A stretch of DNA of 64,000 nt, from contig NZ_APNK01000001.1 in the NCBI RefSeq assembly GCF_000732535.1, forward strand, positions 124,001 through 188,000, in the 5' to 3' direction. The position numbers and the translations under genes were made by a program. Positions 1 to 9,238 of this stretch are shown here, piece after piece. Source of the DNA: Salinisphaera hydrothermalis C41B8. GTDB lineage: Bacteria > Pseudomonadota > Gammaproteobacteria > Nevskiales > Salinisphaeraceae. The notes beneath the pieces are model-generated. The model was not told where the DNA came from and made no database searches. It saw only the letters and a list, made by a program, of their open reading frames with translations. Every line of letters starts with the position of its first letter. The first letter of the stretch is position 1.

Positions 1-69
1 GCACATCCGCGGCCGGCGATCGGCCGGCCGCGGGTGACGTGATCGGGGCTGGGGGCTATCCTTTGAAAG

Positions 70-864
70 ATGAACAGTCTTTCGAGCGCCCCCGACAACG
101 ACGGCTCCGATCGCGAATCGACGGAATTCTCCATCGATGAGCTGGCCCGCGAAACCGGCTCGACCGTCCGTAACATCCGCGCCTATCAGGATCGCGGCTT
201 GTTGCCGCCGCCCGAACGACGCGGCCGACGCGGGATTTACAACGACGCGCATCTGTCGCGTCTGCGCATCATCAATCGGCTGCTGGAACGCGGCTATACG
301 CTGTCCAACATTGGCGAGCTGATCGAAAGCTGGGAGTCGGGCAACGACATCGGCCAGTTGCTGGGACTGGAAACCGCGGTCGCCAGCCCCTGGTCGGACG
401 AACTGCCGAGCTACCTGACCATGCCGCAACTGCTGCGCAAGTTCGGCGGGCAGTTCTCTAAGCGCGCCCTGGACAAGGCCGTCGAGCTGGACGTCATCCG
501 GCCGGAAGGCATGCGCTATCGCGTGCCCAGCCCACGCATGCTGCATGCCGGCGCGGAACTGGTTGCGGCCGGCATCCCGCTTGAGGACATGCTCGACGTC
601 GTGGCCCAGCTGCGGGCCAATGTCGAACAGGCCAGCGACGCCATGGTCCGACTGGTTGCCCATCATGTATTCGATCGCTACGGCGAGGGCCAATTGCCAC
701 CCGGCGACGAAATGCCCGAGCTCGCCGACCTGATCTGGCGGCTGCGCCCGCTGGTCGAGATGGCGGTCCTGCCCGAGGTCGCCCGCGCCATGTCCAAGGC
801 TGCTGACCAGCATCTCGGCGATCGGCTCGCCCAGGTGCTCGACCACCTCCACGACCCCAAGTAA
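70..864 (+). CDS. MerR family transcriptional regulator
   Basis: This 264-residue protein has an N-terminal MerR winged helix-turn-helix at about residues 20-88. The stretch FSIDELARETGSTVRNIRAY is the DNA-recognition part, followed by the usual PPPERRGRRGIYNDAH wing. The rest (about 100-264) is a helical effector or dimerisation domain with no Cys cluster, so it is not a metal sensor of the MerR/CueR type. It lies about 140 bp upstream of the alpha/beta hydrolase gene and on the same strand, so it may control that operon. The ATG at 70 is the first good start; its ribosome site is weak. The family assignment is secure; the ligand is unknown. Confidence 0.9.
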   Translation: MNSLSSAPDNDGSDRESTEFSIDELARETGSTVRNIRAYQDRGLLPPPERRGRRGIYNDAHLSRLRIINRLLERGYTLSNIGELIESWESGNDIGQLLGLETAVASPWSDELPSYLTMPQLLRKFGGQFSKRALDKAVELDVIRPEGMRYRVPSPRMLHAGAELVAAGIPLEDMLDVVAQLRANVEQASDAMVRLVAHHVFDRYGEGQLPPGDEMPELADLIWRLRPLVEMAVLPEVARAMSKAADQHLGDRLAQVLDHLHDPK

Positions 865-874
865 CCCGCACGAC

Positions 875-938
875 GCCCGGCAAAGCCGGGCCGGCATGAC
901 GCTCCATAACTGAAGGCCGGCGCGGTGTGCCACCGGCC
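875..938 (+). terminator. two small GC-rich hairpins after the MerR gene
   Basis: A perfect 7-bp stem GCCCGGC/GCCGGGC with an AAA loop lies at 875-891. A second inverted repeat, GGCCGG...CCGGCC, lies at 915-938. Neither is followed by a T-run, so they may be weak or Rho-assisted transcription stops between the MerR gene and the hydrolase operon. Confidence 0.35.
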
Positions 939-975
939 ATAGGGCAGTTGCGCCCCGTATCTTTTTTGTGACATC

Positions 976-1000
976 GTTCGATGTAACGATTACATCGAAC
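976..1000. promoter_or_regulatory. 25-bp perfect palindrome, probable operator of the hydrolase operon
   Basis: GTTCGATGTAA (976-986), a CGA centre, then the exact reverse complement TTACATCGAAC (990-1000). A nested ACATCG..CGATGT repeat overlaps its left side (971-984). It sits 6 bp before the ATG at 1007. A GTG at 968 could extend the reading frame, but then the palindrome would be coding. The size and symmetry fit a dimeric repressor such as the TetR protein at 3850-4500 or the MerR protein at 70-864. Which one binds is inference. Confidence 0.65.
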
Positions 1001-1006
1001 AGAGTC

Positions 1007-1933
1007 ATGCCGAGCCGATCCACCGCAAACGAGCGCGTCGAACGCACCCCGGACGCCGTCATCGAGGGCGATGGCGTTCATCTAGCGTGCTATACCGACG
1101 GCGATCCGGCACAGCCGACGCTGGTGTTCGTGCACGGCTATCCCGATACGGCCCGCGTCTGGGACCGGCTGGTCAGCCATCTGGCGCATCGCTATCACTG
1201 CGTGCGCTACGACGTGCGCGGCGCCGGGCGATCGGAACGTCCCGCCTCGGTTTCGGCCTATAAGCTGGCGCATCTGGAACGGGATCTGAAGGCTGTCCTC
1301 GACTGGGCCTCGCCCAATGCGCCCGTTCACTTGATCGGCCACGATTGGGGCTCGATCCAGAGCTGGGAGGCTGCGACCGATCCAGCGATGGCCGACCGAT
1401 TGGCCAGCTTCACCACCATCTCCGGCCCCTGCCTCGATCACGTCGGCCATGGCCTGCGCTTGCAATGGCGGCGCAACCGCGCCGCGCTGGTGCGCCAGAT
1501 GAAACGATCCTGGTATATCGGCCTGTTCCAGCTGCCGTGGTTGGCGCCGCTGGGCTGGCGTCACGTGCTGGCCGAACGCTGGCCGGCAACACTGGCACGC
1601 CTCGAAGGCGAGCCCCTGCCGGTTGCGGCGACCTGGCGCGAGGACGGCCGCCACGGCATCAAACTGTACCGCGCCAACATCGCCCCCCGCCTGGCCCGCC
1701 CCCGGCAGCGCCCGGCGATCACGCCCGTCCATGCAATCGTCGCACGCCGCGATCCCTTTATCGGGCGCGGGCTGGTCGACGGCATGAAAGCCTGGGTTGC
1801 CGACCTGCAGATCGACGACATTGACGCGGGCCACTGGGCGATTGCCTCGCGGGCGCCCGAAGTAGCCGCGCTGATCGACGATTACATCGCCGTGAGAAAA
1901 AACAAACCAGCGGCGCCCGAAACCGCGAGCTGA
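1007..1933 (+). CDS. alpha/beta hydrolase, epoxide hydrolase-like
   Basis: A 308-residue alpha/beta-fold hydrolase. The oxyanion motif HGYPDT is near residue 43. The nucleophile elbow is GHDWGS near residue 113, with Asp rather than Ser as nucleophile. The catalytic His is in DAGHW near residue 276, and an acid lies in ARRDPF. HGxP plus GHDWG is the pattern of epoxide hydrolases and haloalkane dehalogenases, so an ester-forming Asp mechanism on an epoxide or halide is more likely than a Ser esterase. The substrate is unknown. A GTG at 968 could add 13 residues, but that stretch overlaps a perfect palindrome, so the ATG at 1007 is preferred. It heads an operon with two PF10118 genes. Confidence 0.85.
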   Translation: MPSRSTANERVERTPDAVIEGDGVHLACYTDGDPAQPTLVFVHGYPDTARVWDRLVSHLAHRYHCVRYDVRGAGRSERPASVSAYKLAHLERDLKAVLDWASPNAPVHLIGHDWGSIQSWEAATDPAMADRLASFTTISGPCLDHVGHGLRLQWRRNRAALVRQMKRSWYIGLFQLPWLAPLGWRHVLAERWPATLARLEGEPLPVAATWREDGRHGIKLYRANIAPRLARPRQRPAITPVHAIVARRDPFIGRGLVDGMKAWVADLQIDDIDAGHWAIASRAPEVAALIDDYIAVRKNKPAAPETAS

Positions 1934-1946
1934 TCCGGAGGATCCC

Positions 1947-2858
1947 ATGAGCACAGCGGCTATCGACTATCGCTTCAACCGTGAGCAGCCCGGCTACAGC
2001 GGCCCGGTCATGCCCGAGCGGCGCGACCTGCACTTCCTGCCGCCGGGCGATCGCATCTGCGACTGGCACAAGGCTGGTCCGAACGTGACCCAGTTCATGA
2101 ACGCCCTGTCGCTGTTCTTCCCGGCCGGCGAACGTATGTTCATCGACGCCGTACGCAGCTATCGCGACGACATTCCCGACCCGGATCTCAAGAAGGCGGC
2201 CACGGCCTTCATCGGCCAGGAAGCGATGCACTCGCGCGAGCACTCCGAATACAACCAGCTGCTGGATGCGGCCGGCCTGCCCGGCACCGAGCTGGCTGAC
2301 GGCGTTGCGAGATACACCGCTTATATCCAGGAAAACTCCGCCCGAGTCACGCCGTTGTTGATGACGATTGCGCTCGAGCACTACACCGCGCTGATGGGCG
2401 ACGCCCTGCTGCGTTATCCCGAGCAGATCGCCGGCTCCCAAGAGGACTATGCCCGCATGTGGCGCTGGCATGCCCTGGAGGAAATCGAGCACAAAGCGGT
2501 GGCCTGGGATGTCTACGAAAAATGCGTCGGTCGCGGGCCCAAGGCGTACGCCATGCGCAGCGCCGTGATGCTGTCGACCACGGTCACCTTCTGGCCCCAC
2601 GTGATTCTGTTTTATCGCCGGCTTGCCGCCGCCGACCCGGCCTGTCGCGCCGCCGGCTGGCGCGGCCACGTCAAACTCGCCAATTTCATGCTCGGTTACC
2701 CGGGCTATCTGCGGCGCCTGCTGCCCGAGTACCTCGCCTACTTCAAGTACAGCTTCCACCCGTGGCAGCAGAACAACGCCCATCTGCTCAACGAGCTCGA
2801 TGAGTTGGTCGATGACGCCGAAGCGGCCTATGCCGCCCACGGCGCCCGACCCGCCTGA
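1947..2858 (+). CDS. PF10118-type predicted metal-dependent hydrolase, copy 1
   Basis: A 303-residue protein of the COG3687/PF10118 family. Metal-ligand-like Glu and His residues recur in helices: QEAMHSREH (about 91-99), LEHY (143-146) and ALEEIEHK (176-183). The spacing resembles ferritin-like di-iron proteins; this is inference from the pattern. The biochemical role of the family is poorly defined. A good ribosome site, GGAGGATCCC, precedes the ATG. It starts 14 bp after the hydrolase stop and is followed by a close paralogue, so the three genes look co-transcribed. Confidence 0.85.
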   Translation: MSTAAIDYRFNREQPGYSGPVMPERRDLHFLPPGDRICDWHKAGPNVTQFMNALSLFFPAGERMFIDAVRSYRDDIPDPDLKKAATAFIGQEAMHSREHSEYNQLLDAAGLPGTELADGVARYTAYIQENSARVTPLLMTIALEHYTALMGDALLRYPEQIAGSQEDYARMWRWHALEEIEHKAVAWDVYEKCVGRGPKAYAMRSAVMLSTTVTFWPHVILFYRRLAAADPACRAAGWRGHVKLANFMLGYPGYLRRLLPEYLAYFKYSFHPWQQNNAHLLNELDELVDDAEAAYAAHGARPA

Positions 2859-2896
2859 TTGCCACACCCAACCGGTTCCGCCGGAGGAGAGTCGAC

Positions 2897-3808
2897 ATGA
2901 GTACGCCTGCCGAAACCCTGTCGCAAAATGCCCGTACCGGCACCACATCGCATGGCGACAACGTAGCCGTCATGCCCGAGCGGCGCGATCTGCATTTTCT
3001 CCCGCCGGGCGACCGCATCTGCGACTGGCATGTCGCCGGGCCGAACGTCACCCAGTTCATGAACGCGCTGTCGCTGCTGTTTCCTGCCGGCGAGCGCATG
3101 TTCATCGATGCCGTACGAAGCTATCGCGACGATATCCCCGATCCCGACCTGAAAAAAGCCGCCACGGCCTTCATCGGCCAGGAGGCCATGCACTCGCGCG
3201 AGCACATCGAATACAACCAGCTGATGGAAGACGCCGGCCTGCCGGCGAAAAAACTCGACCAGTTCACCTGGGATCTACTCGAGGTACTCAAGAACAACAC
3301 GCCGAAATCCGTGCCGCTGGCGGCCACCATCGCTCTGGAACACTACACCGCGCTCATGGGCGATATGCTGTTGCGCCATCCTGAGCAGCTCGCCGGCTCG
3401 CAGGAAGACTACGAGCGCATCTGGCGCTGGCATGCGCTCGAGGAAGTCGAGCACAAGGCCGTGGCCTACGATGTGTACGAAAAATGCATTGGGCACGGCC
3501 CGCGCAACTGGCTCGAACGCTCCGGCGCCATGATCGTGGCGACTGGACTGTTCTGGCCGATCGTGTTCTCGTTCTACTGGCAAATGAGCCGGGCCGATCC
3601 GCAATGCCGGGCCGAGGGATGGCGCGGGCACCTGAAGATGCTGAACTTCACCTTCGGCAAACCCGGTTATCTACGCCGGCTGATCCCCGAGTTCCTGAGC
3701 TACTTCAAATACAGCTTCCACCCGTGGCAGCAGAACAATGCCCATCTGCTGGCCGAACTGGACGAACTGGTGGACGACGCCGAAGCGGCCTACGCCACCC
3801 ACCATTGA
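2897..3808 (+). CDS. PF10118-type predicted metal-dependent hydrolase, copy 2
   Basis: Also 303 residues, and a tandem paralogue of the preceding gene. Long stretches are identical, including MPERRDLHFLPPGDRICDW and GQEAMHSREH. The proteins differ mostly at the N-terminus, around residues 115-135, and in the region after ALEEVEHKAVAYDVYEKC. All the Glu/His putative metal ligands of copy 1 are kept, so both copies are probably functional. The ribosome site GGAGGAGAG lies 8-10 bp before the ATG. The gene ends inside a convergent terminator shared with the TetR gene. Confidence 0.85.
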   Translation: MSTPAETLSQNARTGTTSHGDNVAVMPERRDLHFLPPGDRICDWHVAGPNVTQFMNALSLLFPAGERMFIDAVRSYRDDIPDPDLKKAATAFIGQEAMHSREHIEYNQLMEDAGLPAKKLDQFTWDLLEVLKNNTPKSVPLAATIALEHYTALMGDMLLRHPEQLAGSQEDYERIWRWHALEEVEHKAVAYDVYEKCIGHGPRNWLERSGAMIVATGLFWPIVFSFYWQMSRADPQCRAEGWRGHLKMLNFTFGKPGYLRRLIPEFLSYFKYSFHPWQQNNAHLLAELDELVDDAEAAYATHH

Positions 3809-3856
3809 CGCGATGGCGGCCGCCGGACGGCGTATCGTCCGGCGGCCGTTCAATGG
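3802..3856. terminator. bidirectional hairpin spanning both convergent stop codons
   Basis: The 13-bp perfect stem CGGCCGCCGGACG (3817-3829) and CGTCCGGCGGCCG (3836-3848) has a 6-nt loop. It is flanked by a second inverted pair CCATTGA (3802-3808) and TCAATGG (3850-3856), which contain the two TGA stops. No long T-run follows, but the position between convergent genes supports a two-way terminator. Confidence 0.7.
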
Positions 3857-4500
3857 GCGGAGTTGCCCGCCATGGCGAGGTACAGCCGCAGCGCCGACTC
3901 GACCACCGTGTCGAGCGATTCGCGATAGCCGTTCAGATGCCAGTACATGGCGATATGGATGGTCGAACCGACCAGCCCCATCGACAACAGGCGGCTGTCG
4001 GCCCCGGCCGTGATGGCCTCGACATCGAACAAACGAGCCGTGAGTTCCTCGGTCAGACGCGCGAAGTTCAGCGTCACCGCACGATAGGTGCGGTCGATAT
4101 CCGCACTGATGCCGAAGATCTCGATCAGCACGATTCGGGCGATCAACGGATCGGCCATACGCCCGAAATAAACGCGCAGTCCGGCGCGGGCGGTCGCTTC
4201 CGCATCGGCCGGTTCGGCCTCGATCGCCGCCAGCATTTCGGCCTCGATCGCCGCAATCAGCGACTTGTAGACCGCGGCGAATAACGCCTCGCTGTTGGCG
4301 AACGACTCATAGAAATAACGCTCGGTGAGCCCCGCCTCGCGACAGATCGACTTCACCGTCGCGCTACGAAACCCATCGCGCCCGAAAACCGAAATGCCGG
4401 CATCGATCAGCGCGGCACGCCGTGCTTCGCGACGCTCGGCCGAGCTGCGCCCGGCGTAGGAGCGGCCGCGATTCGGCTTGGCAACTTCGGGCGTACTCAT
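3850..4500 (-). CDS. TetR family transcriptional regulator
   Basis: A 216-residue protein with an N-terminal TetR HTH at about residues 23-67 (RREARRAALIDAGISVFGRD, then ICREAGLTERYFYESF). The N-terminal 20 residues are basic. The C-terminal helical domain (about 80-216) would bind the inducer and form dimers. The gene converges on the hydrolase/PF10118 operon and shares its terminator. It is therefore a good candidate for the protein that binds the palindrome at 976-1000; this link is inference. Confidence 0.9.
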   Translation of the reverse strand: MSTPEVAKPNRGRSYAGRSSAERREARRAALIDAGISVFGRDGFRSATVKSICREAGLTERYFYESFANSEALFAAVYKSLIAAIEAEMLAAIEAEPADAEATARAGLRVYFGRMADPLIARIVLIEIFGISADIDRTYRAVTLNFARLTEELTARLFDVEAITAGADSRLLSMGLVGSTIHIAMYWHLNGYRESLDTVVESALRLYLAMAGNSAH

Positions 4501-4549
4501 GGCGTCATCCTGACACGATCGCTGATGCGCTCAAGCCGACGGAAAGGGC

Positions 4550-5113
4550 CTACCCGCTCTTCCACTTAATAGAGCAACCCTGACTCGGCACCTGGGCCTC
4601 TTCCGGAATCGGATCGCCTTCGAGTACGGCATCCAGCGAGGCCCGCAGATCGGCCCCCGTCACCGGCTCTGCCGATTTCGGACGCGAAGCATCGAACTGG
4701 CCGCGATAGGCGCACTTGCCGTCGGCACCGAACAGGAAGAAGTCCGGCGTACATACCGCGTCGTAAGCCTTGGCGACCTCCTGGGTCTCATCATAGAGAT
4801 ACGGAAAGATGAAGTTGTACTTTTCGGCAAACTCGCGCATGTATTCCGGGCCATCTTCCGGGCGCTCATTCACATCATTGGAAGAGATGGCAACAAAACC
4901 GATGCCACGCGGGTCGTACTCCGCGGCAACCGCGGCCAGCTCGCGCGCGATATGAATCACGTAGGGGCAGTGATTACAGATGAACATCACCAGCGTGCCG
5001 CGCTCGCCGGCCACATCGGCGAACGTCTTAGTCTTGCCGGACACGGCATCGGGCAAGGAGAAGTCGGGCGCCGAGGTGCCCAGCGGCATCATGGTGGAGT
5101 CGGTCAGTGCCAT
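4550..5113 (-). CDS. thioredoxin-fold (AhpC/TSA-like) family protein
   Basis: A 187-residue thioredoxin-fold protein of the group that carries a CNHC redox motif (residues 46-49, in FICNHCPYV). TPDFFLF near residue 120 supplies the conserved cis-Pro loop. No signal peptide is seen, so it should be cytosolic. It resembles redoxins annotated as thioredoxin family or AhpC/TSA; the natural partner is unknown. It is transcribed away from metK, and a half copy of the dispersed repeat family lies 38 bp upstream of its start. Confidence 0.85.
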   Translation of the reverse strand: MALTDSTMMPLGTSAPDFSLPDAVSGKTKTFADVAGERGTLVMFICNHCPYVIHIARELAAVAAEYDPRGIGFVAISSNDVNERPEDGPEYMREFAEKYNFIFPYLYDETQEVAKAYDAVCTPDFFLFGADGKCAYRGQFDASRPKSAEPVTGADLRASLDAVLEGDPIPEEAQVPSQGCSIKWKSG

Positions 5114-5150
5114 GGTCGGCCTTTCGAATGACGAATGATGAACATCAGTC

Positions 5151-5180
5151 TAGGGCCTGTTGCGGTTTCGTTCGAGCGCC
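5151..5180 (+). repeat. dispersed inverted-end repeat, half copy A
   Basis: TAGGGCCTGTTGCGGTTTCG followed by TTCGAGCGCC matches the left end of the full elements at 9239-9508 and 33861-34110. No matching right end was found before metK. From here to about 5430 the sequence is GC-rich, and I see no convincing gene in it. Confidence 0.65.
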
Positions 5181-5473
5181 CGGGACAGCAGGCTGCGGAC
5201 GCCGCCCCTGGCACGCGGGTTCGATTGAGCCGTTGAATGCCTTCGAGTCGGCGATTCGCGCATCGCCCGTCTCGTCCCAACGCCGCCCGCGCCGGCGGAA
5301 GAACGCCGCCGACAACCATACGAGCTCGCCTCGTCCGAGCCGACGGCACGGGCGATCGCGCGGCTTTGCGCACGGGCATCGCGACAGTACCGGCGCGTCG
5401 GCTATCGCCGTCGCACACGGCGGTGGCGCAACACGAATTCACAAGTAGCATCCACGAAATAGATAACGTATAG

Positions 5474-5495
5474 TCCATCCGGATATCCGGATGGA
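5474..5495. promoter_or_regulatory. 22-bp perfect palindrome before metK
   Basis: TCCATCCGGAT followed at once by its exact reverse complement, ATCCGGATGGA. A TATAGT -10-like box (5469-5474) abuts it, so it would cover the transcription start. The right arm also overlaps the ribosome site GGAGAG (5493-5498). It may be an operator for a methyl-cycle repressor such as SahR, an ArsR-family regulator known to control metK/ahcY/metF genes in Proteobacteria, or an RNA hairpin hiding the ribosome site. I cannot recall the SahR consensus for this lineage. Confidence 0.65.
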
Positions 5496-5508
5496 GAGAT
5501 ATAGCCTT

Positions 5509-6684
<1,176 letters not shown>

Positions 6685-6705
6685 ACCCCGCGCGACACCG
6701 CGCCC

Positions 6706-6731
6706 GTTGGCCGACCTAGATGTCGGCCGAC
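6706..6731 (+). promoter_or_regulatory. intergenic hairpin between metK and ahcY
   Basis: GTTGGCCGAC (6706-6715), loop CTAGAT, then GTCGGCCGAC (6722-6731): a 10-bp stem with one G-U pair. There is no T-run, so it is more likely an mRNA processing or stability element, or a weak attenuator, than a full terminator. Confidence 0.5.
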
Positions 6732-6765
6732 TTTACGAACCGATTTCAACGACAGGAACGAATTG

Positions 6766-8187
6766 ATGAGTAGCCCTGCCGAAAAGCTCAACGAAGATTT
6801 CAAGATCGCCGATATCAGCCTGGCTCCCTGGGGCCGGCGCGAGATCGAGATCGCCGAGACCGAAATGCCGGGCCTGGTCGCCCTGCGCGAGGAATACGGC
6901 CCGCAGCAGCCGCTCAAGGGCGCGCGCATCGCCGGCTCGCTGCACATGACCATCCAGACGGCCGTGCTGATCGAGACGCTGGTCGCGCTCGGCGCCGAAG
7001 TGCGCTGGGCCTCGTGCAACGTGTTCTCGACCCAGGACCACGCCGCCGCCGCGATCGCCGAACAGGGCATCCCGGTCTATGCCTACAAGGGCGAAACGGC
7101 CGAAGAATACTGGGAATACTGCCACGCCATCATGGACTGGCACGACGGCGGCCTGCCGAACCTGATCCTGGACGACGGCGGCGATGCCACCACGCTGGCC
7201 ACCTTCGGCGTCAAGGCGACCGACGACCCCTCGCTGCTCGACAACCCGGGCTCGGACGAGGAAAAAGCGCTGTTCAAGGTCATGAAGAAGCGCCTGGCCG
7301 AGCAGCCGGACTTCTACAAGAAGCTCGGCAAGGCCATCACCGGCGTGTCCGAAGAGACCACCACCGGCGTGCATCGTCTGTATCACCTGGCCAAAGAAGG
7401 CGGCCTGACCTTCCCGGCGATCAACGTCAACGACTCGGTCACCAAGTCGAAGTTCGACAACCTCTACGGCTGTCGTGAATCGCTGGTCGACGGCATCAAG
7501 CGCGCTACCGACGTGATGGTGGCCGGCAAGGTCGCCATCGTGTGCGGCTATGGCGACGTCGGCAAGGGCTCGGTTCAGTCGCTGCGCGGCCTGGGTGCCA
7601 CCGTGTGCGTCACCGAAATCGATCCGATCAACGCCCTGCAGGCCGCCATGGAAGGCCTGCGCGTAGTGGATCTGGAAGACCCGGGCGTAGTCGAACAGGC
7701 CGATATCTTCGTGACCGCCACCGGCAACTATCACGTGATCAACCACGATCACCTGAAGCGCATGAAGAACGAAGCGATCGTGTGCAACATCGGTCACTTC
7801 GACAACGAGATCGACGTGGCGGCCCTGCGCCAGTACGAGTGGGAAGAGATCAAGCCGCAGGTGGACCACATCACCTTCCCGGACGGCAAGAAGATCATCC
7901 TCCTGGCCGAAGGCCGTTTGGTGAACCTGGGTTGTGCCACGGGCCATCCGAGCTACGTGATGTCCAACTCGTTCACCAACCAGGTGCTGGCCCAGATCGA
8001 ACTCTGGAACCATCGCGATCGTTACAACAACGATGTGTACGTACTGCCCAAGCATCTGGACGAGAAAGTCGCCGCCCTGCATCTGGAGCGGGTCAACGCC
8101 AAGCTGACCAAACTCACGCCCGAACAGGCCGACTATCTCGGCGTACCGGTCGACGGCCCGTACAAGCCGGATCACTACCGCTACTAA
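6766..8187 (+). CDS. ahcY: adenosylhomocysteinase (SAH hydrolase)
   Basis: A 473-residue SAH hydrolase, which splits S-adenosylhomocysteine into adenosine and homocysteine and relieves product inhibition of methyltransferases. The NAD-binding loop GYGDVGKGS, the GHFDNEIDV segment and the C-terminal KPDHYRY are all diagnostic. The length shows the insertion typical of Gram-negative AhcY. The start is the ATG at 6766, with AGGA 9 bp before; the TTG just upstream is unlikely. A strong terminator follows. Confidence 0.97.
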   Translation: MSSPAEKLNEDFKIADISLAPWGRREIEIAETEMPGLVALREEYGPQQPLKGARIAGSLHMTIQTAVLIETLVALGAEVRWASCNVFSTQDHAAAAIAEQGIPVYAYKGETAEEYWEYCHAIMDWHDGGLPNLILDDGGDATTLATFGVKATDDPSLLDNPGSDEEKALFKVMKKRLAEQPDFYKKLGKAITGVSEETTTGVHRLYHLAKEGGLTFPAINVNDSVTKSKFDNLYGCRESLVDGIKRATDVMVAGKVAIVCGYGDVGKGSVQSLRGLGATVCVTEIDPINALQAAMEGLRVVDLEDPGVVEQADIFVTATGNYHVINHDHLKRMKNEAIVCNIGHFDNEIDVAALRQYEWEEIKPQVDHITFPDGKKIILLAEGRLVNLGCATGHPSYVMSNSFTNQVLAQIELWNHRDRYNNDVYVLPKHLDEKVAALHLERVNAKLTKLTPEQADYLGVPVDGPYKPDHYRY

Positions 8188-8225
8188 GCGCGTGAACACC
8201 GGCTTCGACAAGGCCTAGTTCAAGG

Positions 8226-8258
8226 CCCGGCCCGCGGCCCGCGTGGGCCGGGTTTTTT
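8226..8258 (+). terminator. Rho-independent terminator after ahcY
   Basis: Stem CCCGGCCC (8226-8233) and GGGCCGGG (8245-8252) followed directly by six T. It separates metK-ahcY from metF. Confidence 0.9.
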
Positions 8259-8316
8259 ATGCGCACCACGACCGGCGTTATCGCGTCACGACGCCGGACA
8301 ACCAAGGGGAGACGCC

Positions 8317-9189
8317 ATGAGCCATGATGTCTCGCACAACGACTTCTCCATCGAGCTGTTCCCGCCCAAAGGCCCGAAGGGGGACGCCCGGCTCACGGAA
8401 GCGCTGGAATCGCTGGCCGAGCTGCACCCGGCGTTCTTCTCCGTGACCTTCGGCGCCGGCGGCACCACGCGTTCCGGCACGCTCGACACGGTGAGAAAGG
8501 CGATGAAAATCACCGGCCGACCGGCCGCGCCGCATTTGTCCTGTATCGAGGGCACGCGGGAGTCGATCGGCGAACTGCTCGACAGCTACAAGGCCGCCGG
8601 CGTGAAGCGTATCGTGGCCTTGCGTGGCGACCTGCCGGACGGCATGGACAAGCCGGGCGTGTTCAACTACGCCAACGAGCTGGTCGCCTTCATCAAGGAG
8701 CGCCACGGCAACGATTTTCATCTGGAGGTCGGCGCCTACCCCGAATATCATCCGGCCGCGGCCTCGCCGGCCGAGGACGTCGACAACTTTGTGCGCAAGG
8801 TCAAGGCCGGCGCCGACTCGGCGATCACCCAGTATTTCTACAACGCCGATGCCTACTTCAATTTCTGCGACGAAGTGGCGGCACGGGGCGTCGATATCCC
8901 GATCGTGCCCGGCATCATGCCGATCACCGATTTCGGCCAGATCTCGCGCTTCTCAGCCATGTGCGGCGCCGATATCCCGCGCTGGGTACGCCAGAAGATG
9001 GAGTCCTACGGCGATGACACGGCTTCGGTCCAGGCCTTCAGCCGTGACCTGATCGGCCGGCTGTGCGAGCGCCTGCTCGCCGGTGGTGCGCCTGGCCTGC
9101 ATTTCTATGCACTCAACAAGGCCGAACCCACGGCTACGCTCTGGCACGATCTCAAGCTGCCCGGGCCGGCACGCCACAGCGCCGCCTGA
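8317..9189 (+). CDS. metF: 5,10-methylenetetrahydrofolate reductase
   Basis: A 290-residue MetF, which uses FAD and reduced nicotinamide to make 5-methyl-THF for methionine synthesis. FSIELFPPKGP near the N-terminus holds the conserved catalytic Glu. GRPAAPHLSC, IVALRGDLP and ITQYFYNADAYF are family motifs. The ribosome site AGGGGAGA lies about 8 bp before the ATG. It completes the methyl-cycle cluster with metK and ahcY but has its own transcription unit, since a terminator lies upstream. The remethylation enzymes metE and metH are not in the window. Confidence 0.96.
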   Translation: MSHDVSHNDFSIELFPPKGPKGDARLTEALESLAELHPAFFSVTFGAGGTTRSGTLDTVRKAMKITGRPAAPHLSCIEGTRESIGELLDSYKAAGVKRIVALRGDLPDGMDKPGVFNYANELVAFIKERHGNDFHLEVGAYPEYHPAAASPAEDVDNFVRKVKAGADSAITQYFYNADAYFNFCDEVAARGVDIPIVPGIMPITDFGQISRFSAMCGADIPRWVRQKMESYGDDTASVQAFSRDLIGRLCERLLAGGAPGLHFYALNKAEPTATLWHDLKLPGPARHSAA

Positions 9190-9238
9190 GCGACGGGCGG
9201 GGATCTTACCTCGGGCGTGTCGTCACGAGAGACGCTCC

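Noticed and set aside
5181-5508. SAM or SAH riboswitch in the metK leader
   Set aside because: No known riboswitch core could be traced; the palindrome is better explained as an operator or simple hairpin.
6733-8211. Long open frame opposite ahcY
   Set aside because: Its translation is a His/Gly/Val/Asp-rich mirror of a well-conserved gene, a common effect of GC-rich codon use; it has no domain or ribosome site.
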